From Deltaproteobacteria bacterium (GTDB lineage Bacteria; Desulfobacterota; Desulfobacteria; Desulfobacterales; Desulfosarcinaceae), in assembly GCA_020444075.1 (NCBI GenBank), contig JAHLLR010000012.1:32146-96145 (forward strand): a stretch of DNA of 64,000 nucleotides, read 5' to 3'. Position numbers and translations under genes: made by a program. The notes beneath the pieces are model-generated. The model saw nothing but the letters and a program-made list of their open reading frames with translations, did not search any database and was not told the origin of the DNA. Shown piece after piece: positions 18,306 to 27,365 of the stretch (position 1 is its first letter; each line of letters starts with the position of its first letter).

Positions 18306-19754
18306 ATGCACCCGATGACCCGGACGATTATTGATTATTTTGAACAGATTAACCAGATTCCGCGATGTTCGAAACAGGAACAGCAGATTTCCCGATGGCT
18401 GCAGCAATGGGCCATGGACCGGGGCCTGGCTGTAAAAGCGGATTCAGCCGGCAACCTGGTTGTGCAGGTTCCGGCCACCAACGGTTTCGAACACGCACCC
18501 ACCGTCATTCTGCAGGGCCATATGGACATGGTCTGTGAAAAACAGGCCGGCTCGGATCACGACTTTTCCAAAGATCCTATCCGCATGGTGCAGGACGGCC
18601 CCTGGCTGACTGCCCGGGAAACCACCCTGGGGGCGGACAATGGGATAGCCATCGCCCTGGCCCTTGCCCTGGTGGACAGTCCGGAAGTCACTCATCCTCC
18701 CCTGGAGCTTTTTTTTACGGTTGACGAGGAGACCGGCCTGACCGGTGTTCTGAAGATGGACCCGTCATTGCTGTCGGGAAGGATCCTTCTCAACCTGGAT
18801 TCCGAGGATGAAGGGGTCTTTATCGTCGGATGTGCGGGGGGTCGAAACACCACCATCAACCGGCCATTGGACGTAAAGGTCCTTGATGGCGGGTTTGAAT
18901 GGGTGGGCGTGTCCGCCCACGGCATGAAGGGGGGGCACAGCGGGGTCGACATCGCCAAGCATCGTGCCAATGCCAACAAGGTCATGGCCCGCCTGCTGAG
19001 TGCCGGGATTTCGGTCGCACCGATGCGGCTTGTGGAACTGAAGGGAGGCACCGGCAGAAATGTGATTCCCCGTGCGTGCGAGGCGCTTGCCGCCTGTCGC
19101 CGTGATCGGATCGATGAACTGGTGAAAGCGCTCGATTCGCTTGCACGGATCATCGAACAGGAGTACCGGACGGCAGACCCGGGATTGACGATCCATATTG
19201 AAAAAAAAGGACCAGCCGCTGCGGATGGCCGCGGCGTAACGGAAAACGATACGGCCATGGTGGTGAACCTGCTGGCGGCGCTGCCCTGCGGCCCGGCTGA
19301 AATGGCCGAGGACTTTCCGCTTCTGGTGCAGACATCCACCAACTTGTCCATGGTGGAGATAAGCAACGATGCATTGGCGGTGACCTCCAGCCAGCGAAGT
19401 TCAGTGCCCTCCCGGCTCGATGCCATGTGCCTGGCGGTTGAGTCCGTAGGCCGCCTTGCCGGGGCCACGGTTCACACGGGTTCGGGTTATCCATCGTGGC
19501 CCATGAACCGGGAATCCCCGCTGCTCAAACGCTGTACGTCGCTTTATCGGGAGCTTTTTGATGCCGCGCCCACGGTGCAGGTCATGCATGCGGGCCTGGA
19601 GTGCGGGGTGATCGGTGACCGGTGCCCGGGCATGGATATGATTTCCCTGGGGCCCACCATGGAGAATCCTCACTCGCCGTCCGAGCGGCTCTATCTGCCA
19701 TCGGTGGAAAAGGTGTGGCGGCTGATGGTTGCCCTGCTGAAAGCGGTGGACTGA
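18306..19754 (+). CDS. pepD: Aminoacyl-histidine dipeptidase (peptidase D), M20C family
   Basis: 482 residues, full length for PepD (485 in E. coli), a zinc dipeptidase of the cytosol that cleaves Xaa-His and other dipeptides. Metal and catalytic segments visible are ILQGHMDMVCEK (His, Asp), LGADNGIAIA (bridging Asp) and FTVDEETGLTG (catalytic Glu). The dimerisation region starts near 205, and the C-terminal His sits in the SLGPTMENPHSPSE stretch. AAGGAG lies 8 bases before the ATG. It ends 7 bp before the convergent J-domain gene. Confidence 0.95.
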   Translation: MHPMTRTIIDYFEQINQIPRCSKQEQQISRWLQQWAMDRGLAVKADSAGNLVVQVPATNGFEHAPTVILQGHMDMVCEKQAGSDHDFSKDPIRMVQDGPWLTARETTLGADNGIAIALALALVDSPEVTHPPLELFFTVDEETGLTGVLKMDPSLLSGRILLNLDSEDEGVFIVGCAGGRNTTINRPLDVKVLDGGFEWVGVSAHGMKGGHSGVDIAKHRANANKVMARLLSAGISVAPMRLVELKGGTGRNVIPRACEALAACRRDRIDELVKALDSLARIIEQEYRTADPGLTIHIEKKGPAAADGRGVTENDTAMVVNLLAALPCGPAEMAEDFPLLVQTSTNLSMVEISNDALAVTSSQRSSVPSRLDAMCLAVESVGRLAGATVHTGSGYPSWPMNRESPLLKRCTSLYRELFDAAPTVQVMHAGLECGVIGDRCPGMDMISLGPTMENPHSPSERLYLPSVEKVWRLMVALLKAVD

Positions 19755-19761
19755 TAAAGCT

Positions 19762-20376
19762 TTATCGGCTCCTGCCGATTCCCCGAACACGGCCTACCGG
19801 TTTAACCGGCCCCGGGCTTTCCGGGATGCCCACCGTACCCACGGCTCCCCCACTGCGGCGGTGTGGCCGGTAGCCGGAAGCGGCGCGGCGGTGAGCGGCG
19901 GCAGGGTTGCCCGGTTGGCGCGTCTTTTTGGGGGGGATTCCGCCACCGGCCATTTCATCGAGAACCTGTTCAAAGCTCTTTCGCCGGTTTGCATCGGTTT
20001 CATTGGTCGGCGGTGACGATGGTTCGGCGGCACGGTTTCCCGCAAAGGCGTTCAGGGTGTCGAACAGGTGGTCGACCCAGGAACGCTTTTTCGATTTTTC
20101 ATCGGTTGGTACGGGGCGGTCGGCGGTGCCCTGTTTCGGAGGCGGGGGGGCGGTGACCGTGGGATCCGGCCGGTGCGTGGCCAGGTGAGCTTTGACACGG
20201 GCGTAGGCGATGTTGATCTGCTTCAGTTGCTCTTCGGCCCCGGCCTTGGTGGCCGACCCCTCGGGAAACTGATCCGGATGCCAGCGCCGCACCTGGGCCT
20301 TGTAGGCGCGTTTGGCCTGCGCTTCATCCGTGTCCGGGCCTATGCCCAGTGTATCAAAGCTCGTTGTTAAATTCAT
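19762..20376 (-). CDS. J-domain (DnaJ-like) protein
   Basis: 204 residues. Residues 1-65 form a J domain with the HPD motif in VRRWHPDQFPEG, the element that stimulates Hsp70 ATPase. There is no Gly/Phe region or zinc-finger domain, so it is a class C J-protein. The remainder is low complexity and rich in Pro, Arg and Ser, with RQPGNPAAAHRRAASGYRP near the end, and is probably disordered. The client is unknown. Confidence 0.85.
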   Translation of the reverse strand: MNLTTSFDTLGIGPDTDEAQAKRAYKAQVRRWHPDQFPEGSATKAGAEEQLKQINIAYARVKAHLATHRPDPTVTAPPPPKQGTADRPVPTDEKSKKRSWVDHLFDTLNAFAGNRAAEPSSPPTNETDANRRKSFEQVLDEMAGGGIPPKKTRQPGNPAAAHRRAASGYRPHRRSGGAVGTVGIPESPGPVKPVGRVRGIGRSR

Positions 20377-20558
20377 TCCCGGTTCCCGTTCGTCACCGTC
20401 TCAAAATAGGTGAAAAGGGCCGTCGTGTCAATCCGTGCCTTGCCGCCGGTCTGCCATCCGGTTCCATCCCGGGCCAACAATTTTTCCCGTAGCCCTTGAC
20501 CCGGCGGCCAAAAGCTTTTATGCAACGACCGGATATCATGGTTGCCCAAGGAGTGAGC

Positions 20559-20813
20559 ATGCAAAAACGCCCCATAACCGTTTCCTATATATTCTTTTAT
20601 CTGCTTTTTTCAGAAGATATCTGGCGCATCGTCGCCGGTTTTGTTTGCGCCCTTTTTTTGGGACCGCTGCTTACCCAGGGACGGAACCTGAGCCAGGGCG
20701 GGGAAGTGATGGCCTGGCTGATGATTATGGCCATCGGATGGTCGGTGACGGCCTGGCCGGCCAAAAAGATCACCGGCGCCCTCCAGCGTGCCGTGAAACG
20801 GGCTTCCAAATAA
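20559..20813 (+). CDS. Small membrane protein
   Basis: 84 residues beginning MQKRPITVSYIFFYLL, with two to three predicted membrane helices (about 8-20, 24-40 and 55-72) and a basic C-terminus KRASK. I chose ATG at 20559 because AAGGAG lies just upstream; in-frame ATGs at 20496 to 20541 do not have such sites. Divergent from the J-domain gene. Not recognised. Confidence 0.6.
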   Translation: MQKRPITVSYIFFYLLFSEDIWRIVAGFVCALFLGPLLTQGRNLSQGGEVMAWLMIMAIGWSVTAWPAKKITGALQRAVKRASK

Positions 20814-20873
20814 CGCATCCCGGGCCAAGGACAACGCTTTTTACTTGACGCAACGCGTTCATGATGATTGCGT

Positions 20874-20934
20874 CCTTCACCCTTCACCCTTCACCCTTCA
20901 CCCTTCACCCTTCACCCTTCACCCTTCACCCTTC
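20874..20934. repeat. Perfect heptanucleotide array (CCTTCAC), 8.7 copies
   Basis: Eight exact copies of CCTTCAC from 20874 to 20929, then CCTTC. On the reverse strand this is the 3' end of the dnaE2 gene, whose last codons and TGA (20912-20914) are made of the repeat. Because 7 is not a multiple of 3, every frame meets a TGA within 21 bases, so changes in copy number cannot lengthen the protein by more than a few residues. Confidence 0.97.
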
Positions 20935-23900
20935 TTTCTATGGCCTGCACCCGATCCACGGTCAGGGTCACGGCGCCCCAGTTCGCTTCCACCTTTCCCG
21001 CCAGCAGGTAGGGCCGGTTCCGGTCGATCATGTGACAGAAGCGGCGGTAGGGTTCGGTGAAAAAAGTGGTTTCAACGATAGCGGTCTCGTCTTCGAAGGT
21101 GAGAAACTCCATGGGATCCCCGTGGCGGGTATGCACCACCTTGCCGGTGACCAGCCAGGCGGCCAGGCGAACCCGCCGCCCTACCAGACCCGGAAGGCGG
21201 TTCGCCTTCACGGTGTGCATCGTCTTGATAACGTCGGCAAACAAGGTGATGGGGTGTTGGCCGCACAGAAACCCCAGAACCGCATATTCACGACGAAGGC
21301 GCGTGGTCGGGTCCTCCGGCGGAAATACAGGCGGTGGCGTTTCAGTCGCGGTGAGTCGCCGGGTTGAGAACAGATCCGCCTGTCCCCGTGACCGCCGCCG
21401 CGCTGCCTGCCATTGGGCCAGGGCCCACAGCAATCGGGTCCGCGAACGCTCGGTGTCCAACGTGTCCAGGGCGCCGCAGTGGATCATGGCGCGAATCTCG
21501 TCTTCATGGGGCTGCACGCGATCGAGAAAATCGGTGATGTCGCTGAAATCGGACGTCTGCCGGCACGCTATGATTCTCTCCATGGTAGGTCCGCCCAATC
21601 CGCCAACCGCCATCAGGCCCACCCTTAAACGGCGGGCTTTGCCTGTCCATCGGATCAGACTGGTGTTGACGTCCGGCGGATCAACCACCAGCCCCATGCG
21701 CCGGGCCTCGGAAACGTAGGCAGACGTGCTGTAGAAGCCTCCCTGGTTGCTGATGACCCCGGCGATGAACTCGGCCGGGTAATGGGTCTTGAGAAAGGCC
21801 GCCTGGAACGACACCCGGGCGTAGGAAGCGCTGTGAGGTTTGCAGAAGGAGTACCCGGAAAAGCTCATCATCATCTGCCATACGGCAACGGCCTGATCCG
21901 GGGATACACCCCGGGTTGCGGCGCCGTCCATGAAGCGGTCATGGAAATCGGCCAACTGCCGCTGCCGATCCTTTTTGGCGATAATCTTGCGCAGGCCGTC
22001 GGCCTCGGCGTCGGAAAAACCGGCCAGGGCCTTGGCCGCGCGGGAGACGTCTTCCTGGTAGACCATGATGCCGACGGTTTCGTCCAGCACGTCGGCCAGC
22101 AGCGGATGGATGGGGTCCCAACTGCCACCGTGCAGGCGGCGCAGGTACTCCTGAATATAGGCGTTGGCCGCCGGCCGGATGATCGAGGAGTGAATCACCA
22201 GGTGGTCGAAGTCGCCGTTGCCGGCTTTCTGGTGGAGCAGCCGCATGGCCGGGCTTTCGATGTAAAAACAGCCCATGGTGCGGCCCCGGGCCACGGTATC
22301 CCGGGTAGCCGGATCGTCCTCGGGCTCCCAGCGGCTTTCGTCGAAGTCGATGCCGTTTGCCCTCACGCTGGTTAGCGCATCCCGGATCACTCCCAGGCTC
22401 CGGTTGCCCAGAAGATCGATTTTCACCAGGCCGGCATCCTCGGCGTCCTCCTTGTCCCATTGGATGAGGGGGACCCCTTTGGGGGCTTTTTCGATGGGGA
22501 CATAGTCGCGGATGGGACCCGGGGTTATCACCACACCACCGGGATGCACCGAGAGGTGGCGCGGGATGCCGATGATCCGCTGGGCCAGGGCCATGATCTG
22601 GGGCCAGGGGTGAACGAAATCCAGGTGGCGGGTTTCCGGGCGCTGCCTCAGGTTTTCCAGCAATCCCGCGTCCAGTTCTCCCCGCTGCCAGAACCAGGGC
22701 AGGCGCCGGGTGACCTCGCCGATCTCGGCATCGGGCATGCCGAAAACCTTGGCGGTCTCCCGCAGGGCCATGCGGGGCTGGAACAGAATATGGCTGGCGA
22801 CCATGGCCGCTTGGCCGGCAAAGCGGTCCAGCACGCCGTCGATGACCGAGTCCCGTTCATCCCAGGCAAAATCCACGTCGATGTCCGGCGGGTCCGTTCG
22901 TCCGGGGTTGAGGAATCGGCCGAAGTAGAGGTTGTGTTTCACCGGGCAGACGTTGGTGATGCCCAGACAGTAGGCGACGAGGGAGGCGGCGGCCGATCCC
23001 CGGCCACAGGTGCGGGGGCTTTGGGACACGATTTTTTGTACCACCAGGAAATAGGCCGAAAAATCCATGCGGGCGATGACGGCCAACTCGTGTTCCAGTC
23101 GCTCCACCAGGGCCTCGTCCAGTTCTTCCCCGTAACGGGTGCGGGCACCGGCATAGGCTGCCCGGCGCAGGCAATCATCGGCGCTGAGGTCCCTGGCGTC
23201 TTCCCACGGCGGCATGACTAGACCAAAGGACGGGCCGACGAAGGCTAATTCATCGGCAAGTCTGCACGTGTTGTCCACCGCTTCCGTGCAAGCGGCGAAT
23301 CGCCGGTGATATTCCTTGGCCGGCGCCAGCCAGGCCTCTTCCGCGGCCGTGTCGCCGGGATCGATCCGGGAAAGGGTCGTATTGCCGGCGATGGCCCGCA
23401 ACAGGCGATGGACGGCGTATCCGTCCGGTTCCAGAAAAAAACTGCCCGGCGTGGCTACCAGGGGGATACCCAGGTTTCGGGCCGTCTGCACCACGGGATG
23501 GAAAGGGGATGGGGGCCGACGGGGCAGAGCCACAGCCGTGCGGACCCCGGCCCGGTGCCAGGCCGCCAGCAGGCCGGCGTGGTTGACCAGCACCAGCAGG
23601 CCGCCGGCCAGGCGGGGCAGGGCGGTGGACAGATCGAATGCAGGGTCCCGGTGGCGCCGGGTGATCAATCGGCACAGGTTGGCGTAGCCGGTTGTATCCT
23701 TAACCAGGCAGACGGCGCGGTGTCTCTTGTTCGGATCGGTGATCTCCGCCCCTATGATGGGGGTGAGTCCTTCCTCCTGGCAGGCGTTGAGAAATTTCCA
23801 CATGCCGTAGAGGTTGTCCGTGTCGGTGAGGGCCAGGCGGTCGTATCCCATGCGTCGGGCGGCCCGGCAGATCGCGGCCGGCGAGTCGGTGCCCCACATG

Positions 23901-23947
23901 AGCGAGTAGTGGGAGCGGACGGTGAGGGGAATTAGCTTATTGCTCAT
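20912..23947 (-). CDS. dnaE2: Error-prone DNA polymerase III alpha-type subunit (DnaE2/ImuC)
   Basis: 1011 residues, the length typical of DnaE2 (replicative DnaE is about 1160). An N-terminal PHP domain (RSHYSLMWGTDSP, LALTDTDNLYGM) leads into the polymerase core with catalytic Asps in PPDIDVDFAW and GRGSAAASLVAYCLG, then a helix-hairpin-helix region and a C-terminal OB fold (RVRLAAWLVTGKVVHTRHGD). DnaE2 carries out translesion synthesis in the SOS mutasome with ImuB. The start ATG lies in a heptad-like tract without a clear ribosome site, and the stop lies in the CCTTCAC array. A ROK gene separates it from imuB. Confidence 0.94.
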   Translation of the reverse strand: MSNKLIPLTVRSHYSLMWGTDSPAAICRAARRMGYDRLALTDTDNLYGMWKFLNACQEEGLTPIIGAEITDPNKRHRAVCLVKDTTGYANLCRLITRRHRDPAFDLSTALPRLAGGLLVLVNHAGLLAAWHRAGVRTAVALPRRPPSPFHPVVQTARNLGIPLVATPGSFFLEPDGYAVHRLLRAIAGNTTLSRIDPGDTAAEEAWLAPAKEYHRRFAACTEAVDNTCRLADELAFVGPSFGLVMPPWEDARDLSADDCLRRAAYAGARTRYGEELDEALVERLEHELAVIARMDFSAYFLVVQKIVSQSPRTCGRGSAAASLVAYCLGITNVCPVKHNLYFGRFLNPGRTDPPDIDVDFAWDERDSVIDGVLDRFAGQAAMVASHILFQPRMALRETAKVFGMPDAEIGEVTRRLPWFWQRGELDAGLLENLRQRPETRHLDFVHPWPQIMALAQRIIGIPRHLSVHPGGVVITPGPIRDYVPIEKAPKGVPLIQWDKEDAEDAGLVKIDLLGNRSLGVIRDALTSVRANGIDFDESRWEPEDDPATRDTVARGRTMGCFYIESPAMRLLHQKAGNGDFDHLVIHSSIIRPAANAYIQEYLRRLHGGSWDPIHPLLADVLDETVGIMVYQEDVSRAAKALAGFSDAEADGLRKIIAKKDRQRQLADFHDRFMDGAATRGVSPDQAVAVWQMMMSFSGYSFCKPHSASYARVSFQAAFLKTHYPAEFIAGVISNQGGFYSTSAYVSEARRMGLVVDPPDVNTSLIRWTGKARRLRVGLMAVGGLGGPTMERIIACRQTSDFSDITDFLDRVQPHEDEIRAMIHCGALDTLDTERSRTRLLWALAQWQAARRRSRGQADLFSTRRLTATETPPPVFPPEDPTTRLRREYAVLGFLCGQHPITLFADVIKTMHTVKANRLPGLVGRRVRLAAWLVTGKVVHTRHGDPMEFLTFEDETAIVETTFFTEPYRRFCHMIDRNRPYLLAGKVEANWGAVTLTVDRVQAIERRVKGEG

Positions 23948-23963
23948 AGCTGATGGCTGATAG
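23932..23963. repeat. Degenerate heptad tract over the dnaE2 start
   Basis: Read on the reverse strand, four successive heptads ATCAGCC, ATCAGCT, ATGAGCA, ATAAGCT span the start codon of dnaE2, so the gene is flanked by heptad tracts on both sides. Confidence 0.6.
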
Positions 23964-24111
23964 GTGTGGGAACGGTCGCCGGCATCTGGCAGCGATAAAA
24001 AGGCTGAATGTCAAAAACCAAATGCCAAAATGAAAGAAGACGGCTGATTTTATGATAAAATCGGCAAAACTACCGTTGCCATGAGCTATCCGCTGCGATC
24101 TGTCTGCTGTC

Positions 24112-25038
24112 TCACCTGCCGATCCAGGCGGCGCCGATAACGCCGGCCGAATCGCCCAGCTGATGCTTGAGAATCGGTGTCTCCACGCGTTCGTGGAAGG
24201 CGTAGCGCCGTACCTGCTTCAGCCCCAGGGTGTAGAGCTCGTCGATGTTGGATACCCCGCCGCCCAGCACTACGGCATCGGGGTCGAGAATGGAAATCAA
24301 TCCTCCCAGACAGCGGCCGAAATCGTCCAGAAACTGCTCGAAAGCGGTTGTGCACGCGGCGTCACCCTGCCGGTACCCGTCGGTGATCTGCTCCAGGGTG
24401 AGTTGCCGTCCGGTGTGTTCGAAAAAGGATCGGGCCACACCGCCGCCGCTGATTTTGGTTTCCACGCACCCCCGGTTGCCGCAGTAGCAGCGCATGCCTG
24501 CCGGGTCCACGGCAAAGTGGCCCCACTCCCCGCCGATGCGGTGCCGGCCGGTGTGGATGTGTCCGCCGATGCTGATACCGCCGCCGCAGCCGGTGCCCAG
24601 GATGATGCCGAACACCAGGTGATACCCTTTGGCCGCGCCATCTCTGGCTTCGGCCAGGGTGAAGCAGTTGGCGTCGTTTTCCATGGCGATGGGGCGGCCC
24701 AGGAGGCGCTCCAGGTCCGCTTGGAAGGGGTGGCCGATGAGCCCGGTGGTGTTGGCATTCTGGACCCGGCCGCTTTGATCGTTGATGGTGCCGGGGATGC
24801 CGATGCCGATGGTGCAACACTGACCGTTGGGCACTTTATCCAATGTGCTTCGGGTCAGCGCGTGGACGGCATCCCGAATCTTTTCGTATTCGGCAGGGCC
24901 GTCCGGATCACGCGGCGTGGCCATGCGTTCCCTGAGCAGGCTGCGGCCATCCGGGTCCAGCAGGATGGCCTCGATCTTGGTGCCGCCCAGGTCGATGCCC
25001 AGGCGGTAGGTCGGGTCCATTGGGTTTGTTGAGTTCAT
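24112..25038 (-). CDS. ROK-family sugar kinase
   Basis: 308 residues. The N-terminal ATP motif is GIDLGGTKIEAILLDPDG, followed by IGIPGTIND, the catalytic MENDANCFTLAEA (Asp) and LGTGCGGGI. The ROK zinc-binding motif appears as CYCGNRGCVE preceded by GGEWGH. It probably phosphorylates a hexose or N-acetylhexosamine such as glucose, fructose or GlcNAc; the sequence does not decide which. It has no helix-turn-helix, so it is an enzyme rather than a repressor. It sits between imuB and dnaE2, two genes usually adjacent, with no obvious link to repair. Confidence 0.9.
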   Translation of the reverse strand: MNSTNPMDPTYRLGIDLGGTKIEAILLDPDGRSLLRERMATPRDPDGPAEYEKIRDAVHALTRSTLDKVPNGQCCTIGIGIPGTINDQSGRVQNANTTGLIGHPFQADLERLLGRPIAMENDANCFTLAEARDGAAKGYHLVFGIILGTGCGGGISIGGHIHTGRHRIGGEWGHFAVDPAGMRCYCGNRGCVETKISGGGVARSFFEHTGRQLTLEQITDGYRQGDAACTTAFEQFLDDFGRCLGGLISILDPDAVVLGGGVSNIDELYTLGLKQVRRYAFHERVETPILKHQLGDSAGVIGAAWIGR

Positions 25039-25071
25039 TGCGTTTCCTGTGTTTGGTGTGTTTGGGTTCGG

Positions 25072-25134
25072 TTAATTCCTGAATCTTTCAATCCCTTAAT
25101 TCGGACTTCAGTCTTCTGACCTCTGTCATCCGGC
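25072..25134. repeat. Degenerate heptad-like tract after imuB
   Basis: A purine/pyrimidine-skewed stretch between the imuB stop and the ROK start. On the reverse strand GATGACA, GAGGTCA, GAAGACT, GAAGTCC follow one another in phase 7, then decay. No gene. Confidence 0.55.
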
Positions 25135-26307
25135 TTACGCCGCCAGCATCCGCCCCATGGCCAATGCATCGGTGCCGAAGCGCTGACGGATCCGATCCAT
25201 GGTCGCCACCAGCCGGTCCTGTCTTTCCGCCATGCGGCGTTCCGGTTCGAACAACAGACGCTGGGCCGGCGGATAGGTCAAACGGTCGCAGACGAGGGTC
25301 ATGCGCCGCAGCCGGACCCGCCGGGTCCAGGCCAGATTGAGCACTCGCCGGGCATGGGTGAAAAGAGTGAAATCATTGGCCGTAGCCGGTGCGGCCGTTA
25401 CCTGGCGGATTCGCCGGACGCCGTCGGTGTGGTCCAGGACCAAGGCGACCCGCCGGGCGGCCAGGGCCTGGTGCCGCAACTGTCGCCCTGCCTGTTCCAC
25501 CAGCCGGTACAGGCTGCGTTCCATCTGCGAATGGTCATTGGTGTCGTCGCCGAATTCCTCGCATTCGACGACCCGCGGCGGCGGATCGTCCACGGGTCGA
25601 ACGGGCGACGGGTCGATGCCGTGAAGCCGATCATGGATGAAGCGCCCCCGATGGCCGAAAAGGGTTTCCATCTGATCGGTGCTGAGCATGGCGGCCTGAA
25701 ACACCCGGATCATGTTCAAATCATTCAATCGTGCAAAGTCGTCTGGCTCGATGCCGGGCACCAGAAAGAGGGGCAGGGGTGCCAGAAAGGCTGCTTCGTC
25801 GCCGGGGTCCACGATATACTCGCCCAGGGGTTTGACCAGCCGGGTGGCGATTTTGGCGATGAGCTTGCTGGTGGCCACCGACCAGATGGGCACCAGGCCG
25901 ATGTCCCGCCGGATCCGGCGGGACAGCCGCCAGGCCACATCCACCGGCGGTCCCAGCAGGCGGCTGCTGCCGGTGACATCCACAAACAGATGTCCATCGC
26001 CCTCGCCCGGCTCGATCAAGGGTGAGCAGGGCATGGCGGATTTCAGCATCCGGGCCATGGCCTGGCCATAGCGATCCGGGCGGGGGGGCAGTACCCGGGC
26101 GTCCCGGCACCGGCGAAGGGCACGGTTCAGGGGCATGTGCTTTCTCACCCCGGCCTGAAAGGCCTCTTCGCTCATGTCGAGCACCGCGGCCCGGGTGGCT
26201 CCTTCCGGTGCGACGATCACCGGCCGGCTGTCGAGCCGGCGATCCAGTACGCGCTCCACGGCGACGGCGAAGTCGGCGACGTTGATGTGAATGATCGATC
26301 GTTCCAT
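25135..26307 (-). CDS. imuB: ImuB-like Y-family DNA polymerase protein
   Basis: 390 residues. It resembles the Y-family palm/fingers (IHINVADFAVAVERVLDRR at the N-terminus; HLFVDVTGSSRLLGPP near 115) and the thumb/little-finger region. The N-terminal metal Asp of active polymerases is Asn here (HIN instead of HID), and the DE pair is DV, so catalysis is doubtful, as in ImuB, which acts as a scaffold for DnaE2. At 390 residues it is shorter than typical ImuB (about 500) and lacks most of the C-terminal extension. I chose the ATG at 26307; an in-frame ATG at 26352 lies inside the inverted repeat. Confidence 0.82.
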   Translation of the reverse strand: MERSIIHINVADFAVAVERVLDRRLDSRPVIVAPEGATRAAVLDMSEEAFQAGVRKHMPLNRALRRCRDARVLPPRPDRYGQAMARMLKSAMPCSPLIEPGEGDGHLFVDVTGSSRLLGPPVDVAWRLSRRIRRDIGLVPIWSVATSKLIAKIATRLVKPLGEYIVDPGDEAAFLAPLPLFLVPGIEPDDFARLNDLNMIRVFQAAMLSTDQMETLFGHRGRFIHDRLHGIDPSPVRPVDDPPPRVVECEEFGDDTNDHSQMERSLYRLVEQAGRQLRHQALAARRVALVLDHTDGVRRIRQVTAAPATANDFTLFTHARRVLNLAWTRRVRLRRMTLVCDRLTYPPAQRLLFEPERRMAERQDRLVATMDRIRQRFGTDALAMGRMLAA

Positions 26308-26312
26308 GATTG

Positions 26313-26433
26313 ACGGATCCCTAAAACGTCCGATATCTGCGTTAGGCTTCATCCCTCGTCACTGCGGCGTACAACAAGTACGCCTCATTCCTCAGGATTC
26401 GCAAGCCTTGATCTCGAACGTTTTACGGACCCG
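26313..26433. repeat. Long-stem inverted repeat with GGCGTAC/GTACGCC centre
   Basis: Outer arms (about 26313-26347 and 26401-26433) pair imperfectly: ACGGATCCCTAAAACGT on one side and the reverse complement of ACGTTTTACGGACCCGT on the other. The centre is GGCGTAC-AACAA-GTACGCC (26366-26384) next to CTCATTCCTCAGG. The centre is related to that at 29111-29129. It separates the imuB start from the DUF72 3' end. Confidence 0.75.
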
Positions 26434-26509
26434 TCTGGAATGTGAGTTTATACGATTACATCAAAATCCTGAGGTCAGAGGCCAGAACTTCGGGATCGGA
26501 ATTCTGTCT

Positions 26510-27325
26510 TCAATTTTCTGTCAGCTGTTCCATCAGCATCCGGGCATTCTTCGGTGCCTGGCCGCGGACGTGGTTGTTGAAAAAAATGATGCCGGTGCCT
26601 GCCTGCCGGGTCATTTCGGGAATGCGCGACCGGGACCACTGGGCCAGTTCGTCGTCGCTGTAGTCGTAGTCGAACTGTTTTTGCATGCTGCCCGAACGCC
26701 AGCCGGCAGCGTTGCGGCCGTGAAAGCGGATGTAGAACAGGTCCGGGTTGGTGACCATGGCCAGGGGCGGGAAGAGATCCTTTAGTTCCGGGCCGTCCAC
26801 GCAGGCCAGGGTGACCCGGCGCGCTTCCAGGGCGGCGAACACCCGGTCGATGGCCCAGGAAGCGTGGCGGAACTCCACGACCAGGGGCAGGCCGGAAAGG
26901 GCATCCAGCAGCCGGGACAGATAGCTGCGGTTTTCCGGATTGCGCCGGAAAAAGGGCGGCAGCTGCACCAGCACGGCCAGCAACTGACCCGACTGCACCA
27001 GCGGGGCGATGCCCTCCCGGTACAGAACCGCCTGGGCCGGCCATCCGTTGGCGTCCACCTCGTGGGTCAGGGTGCGGGTGAGTTTGGCGGCAAAGCGAAA
27101 ATCCTCCGGCGCCTTGCGCCGCATGCGGTCTATGGCCGGTGCCTTGGGCATCTGATACCAGGTATAGTTGATCTCGGTGACCGGGAAGATACGGGCGTAG
27201 TGTGCCAGCATCCGGTCGGAGCCGGTGCCCGGCGGGTAGAAGCCGGCATCCACCCACTCGCTGTAAGCGTATCCGCTGGTTCCCACCAGAATTTGGGCCG
27301 GATTTTGAGTCTCTTTACGTTGCAT
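26510..27325 (-). CDS. DUF72 (YecE-like) protein
   Basis: 271 residues of the DUF72 TIM-barrel-like family. Family features are the N-terminal ILVGTSGYAYSEWVDAGFYP, EINYTWYQMP, FRFAAKLTRTLTH, VEFRHASW and YIRFHGRN, with the NNHVRGQAPKNA segment at the end. The biochemical role of the family is not established. It lies between lexA and imuB, and its TGA stop sits in a degenerate heptad tract (26460-26515). Whether it belongs functionally to the SOS cassette is inference from position. Confidence 0.92.
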   Translation of the reverse strand: MQRKETQNPAQILVGTSGYAYSEWVDAGFYPPGTGSDRMLAHYARIFPVTEINYTWYQMPKAPAIDRMRRKAPEDFRFAAKLTRTLTHEVDANGWPAQAVLYREGIAPLVQSGQLLAVLVQLPPFFRRNPENRSYLSRLLDALSGLPLVVEFRHASWAIDRVFAALEARRVTLACVDGPELKDLFPPLAMVTNPDLFYIRFHGRNAAGWRSGSMQKQFDYDYSDDELAQWSRSRIPEMTRQAGTGIIFFNNHVRGQAPKNARMLMEQLTEN

Positions 27326-27365
27326 GACTGTTGTTTGGAAAAAAGAATTCGTTTCTGTTTGCTCG

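Noticed and set aside
20373..20564. 63-codon reverse frame ending at the J-domain start with ATGA
   Set aside because: The overlap is suggestive, but the frame begins within the divergent small membrane gene and has no recognisable content.
20874..20934. CRISPR-like array
   Set aside because: The repeat unit is 7 bp with no spacers; it is a simple tandem array.
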